Assembly (NCBI GenBank): GCA_017551425.1
Contig: JAFZLQ010000059.1
Coordinates: forward strand, 1 to 43,694
Source: Bacteroidales bacterium
Lineage (GTDB): Bacteria > Bacteroidota > Bacteroidia > Bacteroidales > UBA932
DNA: 43,694 nucleotides
Direction of reading: 5' to 3'
Below, piece after piece: positions 30,921-38,331 of the stretch. Position 1 is the stretch's first letter; every line of letters starts with the position of its first letter. Below the pieces are notes generated by a model. The model had not been told where the DNA came from, ran no database searches, and was given only the letters and a program-made list of their open reading frames with translations. The position numbers and the translations under genes were made by a program.

Positions 30921-31780
30921 TTGGAAACAGGTTTGTCAAAAAGGGCCCTGCGCTCCGTCGAGAAGCGCATCAGAGCCCGCAGCATCTGGCTGTCACCGGA
31001 GGCGATGGCCTCCCTGATGTCTCCCATGCGGGAAGTGAAAAGGTCTATCTGGGCGAGCAGCTCTTCCCGGTTGAGCAGGAAAAGCTCGCTCCACATTTCG
31101 TCGTTTATACGGGCGATGCGGGTGAGGTCGCGGAAAGAGTCGCCCGTGTACTCTATCATGTGCGAGGTGTCCTTGCAGGTCATGAGCGCCACCGCGATGC
31201 AGTGGGTCAGCTGGCTAAGGAAGCCTATCATCTCGTCGTGGCGTTCGGGACTCAGGCGGCTTACGCGGGCAAAGCCCAGGGTCTGGCCGAGTTCTTCGCA
31301 CAAAGCGATGGCCCCGGGCGTATTGGCATCCGTAGGGGTTACGATGTAATTGGCGCCGTTGAAGATGGAGCAGTCCGCATTTCGTATTCCATAAACCTCG
31401 CGTCCCGCCATGGGGTGGGCGCCGATGAATTCAAGGCCGGGACGCAGCATGCGCTGTATCTCATACACGATGGAGCCTTTCACGCCGGTTACGTCTGTGA
31501 GAACCGCTCCGTCGCGCAGGCACTGCTGATGCTCCCCGAGCCACTCCAGCAGCACATGGGGATACAGGGCGAAGACTACGATGTCGAAGCCTCCGGCGAA
31601 CTCCGCAGTCACGTCGGTGGTGCCGCTTGCGATGAGCCCGCGCTCCAGGGCATAGTCTATGGTGTCCTGCGAACGGGAAATGGCGCCCACCATGTAGCCC
31701 TGGCGGCTCAATGCCTCCGCATAGCTGCCGCCCATGAGCCCGAGGCCCACTATGAGTATCTTTTTATCCTTGCAGAGCAT
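30917..31780 (-). CDS. tyrA: Prephenate dehydrogenase
   Basis: The 287-residue protein has an N-terminal NAD(P)-binding fold (ILIVGLGLMGGSYAEAL) and catalytic segments VLTDVTGVKGSIV, FIGAHPMAGREVYGI and LSQLTHCIAVAL characteristic of TyrA. It oxidatively decarboxylates prephenate to 4-hydroxyphenylpyruvate, the tyrosine branch. No ACT domain or fused chorismate mutase is seen. It overlaps the aroE-aroK fusion by 17 bases and aroG by 4, so expression is coordinated. Confidence 0.95.
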   Translation of the reverse strand: MLCKDKKILIVGLGLMGGSYAEALSRQGYMVGAISRSQDTIDYALERGLIASGTTDVTAEFAGGFDIVVFALYPHVLLEWLGEHQQCLRDGAVLTDVTGVKGSIVYEIQRMLRPGLEFIGAHPMAGREVYGIRNADCSIFNGANYIVTPTDANTPGAIALCEELGQTLGFARVSRLSPERHDEMIGFLSQLTHCIAVALMTCKDTSHMIEYTGDSFRDLTRIARINDEMWSELFLLNREELLAQIDLFTSRMGDIREAIASGDSQMLRALMRFSTERRALFDKPVSK

Positions 31781-33008
31781 GGCTGATTATACTTTCCAGA
31801 GTATCTGATAAAGGACCGTCGTTTGGTATTCTTGCATCCGCGGCGGCAATATATGCGGGCAGGCGCTGCGCGTAAAGGCGTTCCAGGGCCGCACGGTCGC
31901 GCGACAGCGGACGGTCGTCGGTAGGCTGGAGCAGCTCCGGCGGACGGTCGAGGAAGACGATGAGGCCGTTGCGCCTGAGGGCCCGTACGTTCGAAGGGTC
32001 CAGGACCGCTCCCCCGCCGGTGGCGACCACCATGCCATGCCCGGAGGCAAGGCTTTGGATTGCACTGCGTTCGCGTTTGCGGAAGCCGGCTTCTCCCTCC
32101 CGGGCGAATATGTCCGGTATTTCCATTCCGGAATCGCTGCGGATAAGGTCGTCTGTGTCTGCGAACTGCATCCCGAGGCGCCCGGCCAGGGCCTGCCCCA
32201 CCGTGCTCTTGCCGCAGGAAGGCATGCCGCAGAGGACTATGTTGCGGCGGCCGCGCAGCAGCCACCGGTACAAATCATCGGCGACGCCCGGCTCATAGCT
32301 CCTGTCCAGGAACAGCTCCGATGCCCGCACCGCCTGTGCCACCAGCATCATGAGTCCGCCTTCGGCAGCTATTCCGCGCTCCAGGGCGTCAAGCACCAGC
32401 TCCGTGCGTATGGGGTTGTAAACGCAGTCCAGCACTCCGCGAAGATTAGGCAAAGCACTGATGTCCAAGGGCTTGCCGTCATCGCCCGGATACATGCCCA
32501 CGGGCGTGGCGTTTATCAGCACCTCGCAATCGGCAAAAGCCTCCGGATTGCCGACGGGCAGCCTTTCCGGGCCGAAGTCGTGGCGTACTGCGAATACCAG
32601 CTTGCGGGCCCCGGCGGAACGGGCGGCTGCGGCAACGGCCTTTGATGCGCCGCCTGCGCCGATTATCACCACCGACGCCCCGCTGAAGCTCACTCCGGCA
32701 TGCGCAGCCATGGCCAGCACGCCGTCCAGGTCGGTGTTATGTCCGGTGAGCCGGCCGTCAGCGGAACGCACTATGACGTTCACGGCGCCGGTCAGCTCCG
32801 CAGAAGGGGCCAGGGAATCCAGATAAGGTATTACGGCCTGCTTGTAGGGTATGGTGACGTTGATTCCCCTGAACTCCCCTTTCTGCAGGAACTCGCCCAA
32901 ACGGTCAGGCTGCAGTTCCAGCAGCTCATACGGAATCCCGGTGAGCCGTTCGTGGATCAGCTTGGAGAAACTGTGCCCCAGTTTTTCACCTATCAGCCCG
33001 TAAGTCAT
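31764..33008 (-). CDS. Shikimate dehydrogenase-shikimate kinase fusion (AroE-AroK)
   Basis: The 414-residue protein is two enzymes in one chain. Residues 1 to about 250 are AroE: GEKLGHSFSKLIH, NVTIPYKQ with catalytic Lys56, GHNTD with Asp93, IGAGGASKAV and INATPVGMYP. Residues about 254-414 are AroK: Walker A GMPSCGKSTV (261-270), DTDDLI, and the GGGAV substrate loop at 331-335. It converts 3-dehydroshikimate to shikimate and then shikimate-3-phosphate without releasing the intermediate to a separate protein. The linker is only a few residues. It overlaps aroC by 23 bases. Confidence 0.93.
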   Translation of the reverse strand: MTYGLIGEKLGHSFSKLIHERLTGIPYELLELQPDRLGEFLQKGEFRGINVTIPYKQAVIPYLDSLAPSAELTGAVNVIVRSADGRLTGHNTDLDGVLAMAAHAGVSFSGASVVIIGAGGASKAVAAAARSAGARKLVFAVRHDFGPERLPVGNPEAFADCEVLINATPVGMYPGDDGKPLDISALPNLRGVLDCVYNPIRTELVLDALERGIAAEGGLMMLVAQAVRASELFLDRSYEPGVADDLYRWLLRGRRNIVLCGMPSCGKSTVGQALAGRLGMQFADTDDLIRSDSGMEIPDIFAREGEAGFRKRERSAIQSLASGHGMVVATGGGAVLDPSNVRALRRNGLIVFLDRPPELLQPTDDRPLSRDRAALERLYAQRLPAYIAAADARIPNDGPLSDTLESIISHALQG

Positions 33009-34098
33009 TCTGTCTCAAGTAGTCTGTGCCGAAGTGAAGGGCCAGCAGGTCGCATACGGCGAGGGCCGTTATGCTGGTGGCGACTATGCAGATGCGGCGG
33101 ACGATCGCCGGATCGTGACGTCCCGTGATTTCTATTGTGGCATCCTGCCCGGAGCGGAGGTCGATGGTCTGCTGGGGGAGCGAGATGGACGGAGTGGGCT
33201 TGACGACGCAGTTGAAAACCACCGGCATGCCGTTGGAGATGCCTCCGTTTACGCCTCCGTTATGATTGGTGAGCGTACGGGGAACCCCGTCCTGCATGCG
33301 CCAGGCATCGTTAGCCTCCGAGCCTTTCATTCCGGCGAGTGCGAATCCGCTGCCGAACTCTATCCCCTTGATACCGCCTACGGACAGCATGGCGTTGGCG
33401 ATTACGCCCTCCACCGAGCCGAACCAGGGTTCGCCCACGCCTGCGGGAAGGCCTGCAACGGCAGTCTGGATGACGCCGCCTACCGAATCTCCCCCTGCGC
33501 GCGCCGCAAGTATGCCCGCAGTCATTTCTTCCTCAACATCCGCCAGCACAGGGAAACTGCGGTTATCCAAAAGCTCCAGCTGGGCCCGGGGATCCGGGGC
33601 GAAAGGCTCGTCCTGCACGCCGGCGCAACTGAGGATGTGCGTGCCTACGAGTATGCCCTTTGCCCTGAGGGCCTCAAGGGCGACAGCGCCAGCCGCGACT
33701 ATACCCGCAGTGATGCGGCCGCTGAAATGGCCGCCGCCGCGGGGGTCTTCGAAACCGGCGTACTTTACGTGGGCGGCGAAATCTGCGTGGGAAGGGCGCG
33801 CAAGGCCCTCGAACGAGGCATAATCGGCGCTGCGGACGTCAGTGTTGGGAATGAGTATGGCGATGGGGGCCCCTGTGGAGAAGCCGTCCTTGACTCCGCT
33901 CAGTATGCTGAAGGCGTCGGGCTCCCGCCTGGCCGTCTCTGCAGTTCCGCCGGGGCGGCGCATGGCAAGACGGGCGGCGATGGAGGATTCGTCCACCCGC
34001 ACTCCCGGGGCCATTCCGTCAAGTATGGCCACTATCCCGGGTCCGTGGGACTCCCCTGCCAGCGTCAGCACGACGCTCGTTCCTAGGCTGTTCTTCAT
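32986..34098 (-). CDS. aroC: Chorismate synthase
   Basis: The 370-residue protein contains AroC signatures GESHGPGIVAILDGMAPG, RRPGG, SGVKDGFSTGAPIAILIPNTD, RPSHADF, GGGHFSGRITAGIVAAGAVA, GDSVGGV and GMPVVFNCVVKPTPSI. It uses reduced FMN to eliminate phosphate from EPSP, giving chorismate, the branch-point of the operon's products. It overlaps aroB by 4 bases. The preceding pathway enzyme EPSP synthase (AroA) is not in this window, nor is dehydroquinase. Confidence 0.97.
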   Translation of the reverse strand: MKNSLGTSVVLTLAGESHGPGIVAILDGMAPGVRVDESSIAARLAMRRPGGTAETARREPDAFSILSGVKDGFSTGAPIAILIPNTDVRSADYASFEGLARPSHADFAAHVKYAGFEDPRGGGHFSGRITAGIVAAGAVALEALRAKGILVGTHILSCAGVQDEPFAPDPRAQLELLDNRSFPVLADVEEEMTAGILAARAGGDSVGGVIQTAVAGLPAGVGEPWFGSVEGVIANAMLSVGGIKGIEFGSGFALAGMKGSEANDAWRMQDGVPRTLTNHNGGVNGGISNGMPVVFNCVVKPTPSISLPQQTIDLRSGQDATIEITGRHDPAIVRRICIVATSITALAVCDLLALHFGTDYLRQNDLRADR

Positions 34099-35102
34099 TT
34101 GCGTAAGGAAATTATGTCACGCAGCTGTTCTGCGCTGACTGTCATAAACTTGTAGCTGCCGATTCCGCTTACCTGCACTATCTTGAATCCCTCGGCCGAT
34201 TTCTTTTTGTCCGATGCCGCATAGCGCATGAGGGTGTCGGTGTCCAGATCGTCCTTTACCGGAAGGCCGAAGCGCTGAAGGAGGGCCTCCAGCCTCTCCC
34301 TTGCCTCGCCCGAGCTCATGTAGAGCATGCCCATCGCCACGGCCTCGCCGTGATACCAGCGCCCCTGCCCTGCGGCTTCTATGGCGTGCCCCACGGTATG
34401 ACCGAAGTTGAGTACGGCGCGAAGGCCCTTTTCGGAAGGATCCTGCTGAACCACGTCTATCTTTATGCATAGGGCGTCGGCGATGAAGGATTCTATGCAG
34501 GAGCGGACGTCGGAACATGCCTCCAGCCTGGCGAACAGCGCTGCGTCGGAAGTAGCCGCCATCTTCACGAGCTCCGCGAGGCCCTCGGCATATAGCCTGG
34601 GGCTCAGGGTATCGAGCGTGGCGGTGTCTATGAGCACCCCGGACGGTTGGTGGAAGGCTCCGACTACGTTCTTCACGCCCCCGAGGTTCACCGCCGTCTT
34701 GCCGCCGACTGAAGAATCGACCTGGGACAGCAGGGTCGTGGGCACGTTGTAATAGTCTATGCCGCGCATGTAGGCGGCCGCGGCGAATCCCGCCATGTCT
34801 CCTACTACACCTCCGCCGACGGCTACAACCGCATCGCCCCGGGTGAAGCGGCGCTCCAGCAGGGCTTCCAGTATGAGCCTGGCACCGTCGATGGTCTTGC
34901 CCGCCTCGCCGCCGGGGACCGTAAGCACGCTGCCGTCGGGGCAGAGGGCAAGTACGGTGGCGGCATACTGCGGAGGCACGCCTTCGTCGGTGACTATCAG
35001 CACCTTACGATTCAAGTCCAACAGCTTGGGGGCATCCTTGAGGATACCCTTGCCGATGTGGATGTCGTACGCAGAGGCGGATGAGTTGAAGCGGAGGGTC
35101 AT
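34095..35102 (-). CDS. aroB: 3-dehydroquinate synthase
   Basis: The 335-residue protein shows AroB hallmarks: GDAVVAVGGGVVGDMAGFAAAAYMRGI (NAD binding), VPTTLLSQVDSSVGGKTAVNLGGVKN, and the zinc-ligand region LNFGHTVGHAIEAAG with WYHGEAVAMGM. It cyclises DAHP to 3-dehydroquinate. The start codon shares one base with the pheA stop (TGATG), indicating termination-reinitiation coupling. Confidence 0.96.
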   Translation of the reverse strand: MTLRFNSSASAYDIHIGKGILKDAPKLLDLNRKVLIVTDEGVPPQYAATVLALCPDGSVLTVPGGEAGKTIDGARLILEALLERRFTRGDAVVAVGGGVVGDMAGFAAAAYMRGIDYYNVPTTLLSQVDSSVGGKTAVNLGGVKNVVGAFHQPSGVLIDTATLDTLSPRLYAEGLAELVKMAATSDAALFARLEACSDVRSCIESFIADALCIKIDVVQQDPSEKGLRAVLNFGHTVGHAIEAAGQGRWYHGEAVAMGMLYMSSGEARERLEALLQRFGLPVKDDLDTDTLMRYAASDKKKSAEGFKIVQVSGIGSYKFMTVSAEQLRDIISLRK

Positions 35103-36196
35103 CAGATTTTCAGACTCTTGTAGTCTCCTATGAGCTTGAGACGGTCGCAGACGGTTTCCAGCTGGCGCATGAGGTCGCTGCCGTTTTCCGTACGCACGCT
35201 GCCTTCGAGCTCGGCGAAGAAATAGTGGTTCCAGAGCGGACCGGCCACGGGACGGCTGTGAAGGCTGCTCATGTTGAATCCGTGGGAACCGATGATATTC
35301 AGGATCTTTGCGAGGGCGCCGGCCTCGTTGCGCACCGTGAACACGAGGATGAAGTGCTCGCCGCTGGTCTCCGGCTGGGTGGCCTGGTTGCGGGCTCGGG
35401 AGAACACCGCGAAGCGGGTTGTGTTGGCGGTGGATGAATTGATGCCGCCGTCAAGCACCTGGAGGCCGTACAGGGCCGCAGTCTCGCGGGACGCGATGGC
35501 TCCGAGCGTAACGTCGCCGGCCTCGGCAACATGCTGGGCCGCAATCGCCGTATTTGCGAATTCTTCCGATTCCAGCCCCCTGCGGGTGATGTATTCCGCG
35601 CACTGAGCGAGCGCCTGGGGATGGCTTACCACCTTGCGTATGCTTTCTGAAGTGGCGCCCTTGACGCCCAGGAGGTTCTGGGACACGTCAAGGTCGAGCA
35701 TCAGGTTGATATACAGGTTGCCCGTGAAGCAGAGGTCCATCACACCGCCCACGTCTCCGGCGAAGCTGTTCTCCACCGGGAGTATGGCCACGTCCGCCTC
35801 TCCGCTCTCGCAGGCGTGGTACGCACTGGCGAAATCGGGATGCGGAAGCATGGTGGCCTGAGGGAATGCCCGGCCTGCGGCAATGTGCGCGAATGCGCCG
35901 GGAACGCCGCAGTATGCTATCTTCATCCCGGCCATCAGGCGGGTCTGGTAAGACCGGGAGATGCTCATGACGTCCTGGAGGAACAGCACGTAGTACTCGC
36001 GGAGGGCAGGGTCCGACACGTTCCCCGCTCCGGCAGCTATCACGCGCGCTTCCTGCTCGGCGTCGAGTATGGGAAGCCCGTTGGCCTTCTTGTATTCCAG
36101 CACCTGCGCCACAAGGCGCATCCGCTTCTCAAAGAGCGCGGCAATATCCTTATCCACGGCCCGGATGCCGAGCCGTGCTTCTTCCAGCTGGTTCAC
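35102..36196 (-). CDS. pheA: Chorismate mutase-prephenate dehydratase (P-protein)
   Basis: The 364 residues contain an AroQ-type chorismate mutase (about 1-90: RLGIRAVDKDIAALFEKRMRLVAQVLEYKK), prephenate dehydratase (about 92-270: AYCGVPGAFAHIAA, ILPVENSFAGDVGGVMDL, VSHPQALAQCAEYI, NTTRFAVF) and a C-terminal ACT domain (about 280-360: GALAKILNIIGSHGFNMSSLHSRP). It makes phenylpyruvate and is normally feedback-inhibited by phenylalanine through ACT. It starts 3 bases after the rubredoxin stop, so the whole aromatic operon is read from the rubredoxin promoter. Confidence 0.95.
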   Translation of the reverse strand: MNQLEEARLGIRAVDKDIAALFEKRMRLVAQVLEYKKANGLPILDAEQEARVIAAGAGNVSDPALREYYVLFLQDVMSISRSYQTRLMAGMKIAYCGVPGAFAHIAAGRAFPQATMLPHPDFASAYHACESGEADVAILPVENSFAGDVGGVMDLCFTGNLYINLMLDLDVSQNLLGVKGATSESIRKVVSHPQALAQCAEYITRRGLESEEFANTAIAAQHVAEAGDVTLGAIASRETAALYGLQVLDGGINSSTANTTRFAVFSRARNQATQPETSGEHFILVFTVRNEAGALAKILNIIGSHGFNMSSLHSRPVAGPLWNHYFFAELEGSVRTENGSDLMRQLETVCDRLKLIGDYKSLKI

Positions 36197-36199
36197 GGT

Positions 36200-36337
36200 T
36201 TAAGCCTCCTCCGGCTCGAAGAGGTCCTTGCCTACTCCGCAGAGAGGGCACACCCAGTCTTCGGGCAGCTGATCGAACGGTTTTCCTTCAACGGCCTCGT
36301 CGTAAACATAGCCGCAAACAGAACATACGTGTTTCAT
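36200..36337 (-). CDS. Rubredoxin
   Basis: This 45-residue protein has the rubredoxin iron site: [11 protein letters not shown] and [12 protein letters not shown], with the DWVCPLCG signature and four cysteine ligands for one iron. It is a small cytoplasmic electron carrier. It is the first gene of the aromatic/radical SAM operon and has the operon's promoter 20 bases upstream. It could donate electrons to an enzyme encoded downstream, such as the radical SAM protein, or serve oxidative-stress defence; nothing decides between these. Confidence 0.93.
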   Translation of the reverse strand: MKHVCSVCGYVYDEAVEGKPFDQLPEDWVCPLCGVGKDLFEPEEA

Positions 36338-36357
36338 AATTCTAATTCTTAAAAACG

Positions 36358-36388
36358 CAAATTTAAAGAAAATCGCTCACAATACAAA
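36358..36388 (-). promoter_or_regulatory. Promoter of the rubredoxin-aro-radical SAM operon
   Basis: On the minus strand a TTTG (36385-36388) and a TAAATTTG (36358-36365) are separated by 19 bases, the canonical -33/-7 arrangement. The leader is about 20 bases, too short for a peptide attenuator or riboswitch. No convincing second promoter was noticed inside the operon. Confidence 0.7.
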
Positions 36389-36394
36389 CACGAT

Positions 36395-37114
36395 TTATAT
36401 GCTGTACCGGCTGAGATAATCCCTGAGCCCCTGACGGTACATATCCCCTACCGGGAGCACGGTGCCGTCGTTGAGCGTAACCTCCCCCTTCCCCACCTCG
36501 CGGAGGCGGCTCAGGGAGATGATGTACGAGCGGTGGATGCGCAGGAAGGCGTCCTCAGGGAGCTTCTCGATAAGCACCTTGAGGCTGAGCAGCACGAGTA
36601 CGGGAGCCTGGGCGCCGTCAACATAGATCTTTACGTATTCGCTCATGCTCTCTATGTATCGTATCTCACTGATCCTCACCCGCACGGTGCGGTAGTCGGT
36701 CTTGAAGAAGAGGGAGTCGTCGCCGGGCGCGCGGCTGACCGCCTGACTGGCCTGCTGCGCGGCAAGGCGGGACCGCAGTTTCTCCGACGCCCGCATGAAA
36801 TCGTCCATCCCGAAAGGCTTGAGCAGGTAATCGACCGCATCCACCCTGTAGCCTTCTACGGCATACTCGGAGTAGGCCGTGGTAAACACCACCAGGGGCG
36901 GATTGTCCAGGCTCCGCACGAAATCCATCCCGCTGAGCTCAGGCATGTTGATATCCAGGAACATGGCGTCAACAGTCTTCTCTTCCAGCACCCGCATGGC
37001 CTGCAGGGCATCCGTACAGGATGCGACCAGCTCCAGGAAAGGGACTTTGGAGATGTACGACTCCAGCTGGCGCAAGGCCAGGGGCTCGTCATCGACGGCT
37101 ATAACTCGTATCAT
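36395..37114 (-). CDS. LytTR-family response regulator
   Basis: The 239-residue protein has an N-terminal receiver (VDDEP; phosphoacceptor Asp54 in MFLDINMPELSG; TTAYSEYAVEGY; LLKPF) and a C-terminal LytTR DNA-binding domain (about 135-239: IRYIESMSEYVKIYVDG, PEDAFLRIHRSYIISL). It overlaps its kinase gene by ATGA. Its likely target is the divergent Cthe_2159/VTC operon, where a repeated CCGTTT motif lies just upstream of the -33 element. Confidence 0.93.
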   Translation of the reverse strand: MIRVIAVDDEPLALRQLESYISKVPFLELVASCTDALQAMRVLEEKTVDAMFLDINMPELSGMDFVRSLDNPPLVVFTTAYSEYAVEGYRVDAVDYLLKPFGMDDFMRASEKLRSRLAAQQASQAVSRAPGDDSLFFKTDYRTVRVRISEIRYIESMSEYVKIYVDGAQAPVLVLLSLKVLIEKLPEDAFLRIHRSYIISLSRLREVGKGEVTLNDGTVLPVGDMYRQGLRDYLSRYSI

Positions 37115-38196
37115 TCGGACTTGGGTTTTGACGGTATTTCAAGAAGGACGTCGAACAGGTCGGGATCCTCTTCTATCTGCAGATTGTAGCCGGTCCCGTA
37201 CAGCAGTTCGAGACGGCGGCGTATATTCTGGAGGCCTATCCCCTTTTCCCCTCCGGAAGCGGCGCCCTTGCGGGAATTGACGCATTTGAAGACCACCTTG
37301 CCGTCGTCCTCCTTTATGCTGAGGCAGACGAACGACTCGGGGCTGCCCATCCCGTGCTTGAACGCATTCTCGACGAAAGATGCGAAGACCAGCGGCGGCA
37401 CCTCGGAAGGCCCGGCGACGACGGGACGGGAATAATCTATGCTGGCGTCATCCGGATAGCGTATGCGCATCAGGGAGATGTAGTTGTCCAGGAAGTCAAG
37501 CTCCTGCGACAGGGGTATGGTGGGCTTGTCTGAATCGTAAAGTATGTGCCGCATCATCTTGGACAGCTCGATTATGCAGAGCTTGGCCATCTCCGGGTCG
37601 ATATCCACAAGCGCGTGGATATTGTTGAGCGTGTTCATGAAGAAGTGCGGGTTTATCTGATACCTCAGATACTCAAGCTGATAGGCAAGGTTCTCTTTCT
37701 CCAGCTGCTGCAGGCGCTCACGCTCCCTCTGCTCGCTGAAGAGGAACTTGATGCCGAGGTTGGCGGCCAGCAGGAACACTCCGAGGAAGCCGCGCAGCAG
37801 GTCCGGGTCCATGGGGCGCCCGCGGGATCCGCCCGGAGGCGGGCCCTGCATGCGTCCGTCGGGCTCAGGAGGGATGAGGCCCGGATTGGGTCCCGGATAA
37901 AACAGCAGATAGTACGCGAAGAAAGCGGCCAGGAGCAGCCCTGTGGCTATGACATAGAGCGCAGTGCGCTTGTTGTAAACCAGTTGCGGGGCTATGAAGA
38001 AATTGTGGACGCAGAACAGCAGCAGGAACGGCAGGAGCATGAGCCAGGTCTGGAAAATGGAGACGAAGTCTATGGCTTCCTCCCCTCCCGCTATGCATTC
38101 AATCGCAATCCTTACTGCGGAGAGCACGAAAACAGCCACCCATGCTATGAGATAGATGGTGCTTTCCTTGCGTTCGTCCGGCCTTATGATTCTCAT
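37111..38196 (-). CDS. LytS/YehU-type sensor histidine kinase
   Basis: From the ATG at 38196 the 361-residue protein has four predicted membrane helices (about 15-33, 46-66, 78-98, 136-155) with a proline/glycine-rich periplasmic loop between the last two (PGPNPGLIPPEPDG, QGPPPGG), then a coiled coil and a PF06580 His-kinase domain with QINPHFFMNTLNNIHAL, and a HATPase domain (FVENAFKHG, GIGLQNIRRRLELL). It phosphorylates the LytTR regulator encoded next. A TATTTTTG box at 38215-38222 supports the start chosen. Confidence 0.92.
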   Translation of the reverse strand: MRIIRPDERKESTIYLIAWVAVFVLSAVRIAIECIAGGEEAIDFVSIFQTWLMLLPFLLLFCVHNFFIAPQLVYNKRTALYVIATGLLLAAFFAYYLLFYPGPNPGLIPPEPDGRMQGPPPGGSRGRPMDPDLLRGFLGVFLLAANLGIKFLFSEQRERERLQQLEKENLAYQLEYLRYQINPHFFMNTLNNIHALVDIDPEMAKLCIIELSKMMRHILYDSDKPTIPLSQELDFLDNYISLMRIRYPDDASIDYSRPVVAGPSEVPPLVFASFVENAFKHGMGSPESFVCLSIKEDDGKVVFKCVNSRKGAASGGEKGIGLQNIRRRLELLYGTGYNLQIEEDPDLFDVLLEIPSKPKSE

Positions 38197-38214
38197 CACT
38201 GCTTTGCTTTGATG

Positions 38215-38222
38215 CAAAAATA
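38215..38222 (-). promoter_or_regulatory. -7 promoter box of the LytS-like kinase operon
   Basis: On the minus strand this reads TATTTTTG, 18 bases before the ATG at 38196. No well-spaced -33 TTTG is present. Confidence 0.5.
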
Positions 38223-38246
38223 GACAATTCACGGCAAAGCGCCTCC

Positions 38247-38280
38247 CCGTTTACCGAAAAAAACGTCCGTTTTGCTGAAA
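38247..38280. promoter_or_regulatory. CCGTTT...GAAA direct repeat, possible LytTR site
   Basis: CCGTTTACCGAAA (38247-38259) and CCGTTTTGCTGAAA (38267-38280) are imperfect direct repeats 20 bp apart. They end 3 bases before the -33 TTTG of the divergent operon, an activator position. The spacing is close to, but not exactly, the usual LytTR period. Confidence 0.4.
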
Positions 38281-38283
38281 CAT

Positions 38284-38314
38284 TTTGAAAGTGGCAACAA
38301 TCTTGCTTAATTTG
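38284..38314 (+). promoter_or_regulatory. Promoter of the Cthe_2159/VTC/DUF4956 operon
   Basis: TTTG at 38284-38287 and TTAATTTG at 38307-38314 are 19 bases apart. The -7 box has one mismatch to TAnnTTTG, consistent with a promoter that needs an activator. The ATG follows at 38332. Confidence 0.5.
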
Positions 38315-38331
38315 CAGGGTAAAAGATTCGT

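Noticed and set aside
33034..34086. A 350-residue open frame opposite aroC
   Set aside because: Shadow of chorismate synthase, which matches its family end to end.
36338..36388. Riboswitch or leader-peptide attenuator for the aromatic operon
   Set aside because: The predicted leader is only about 20 bases.
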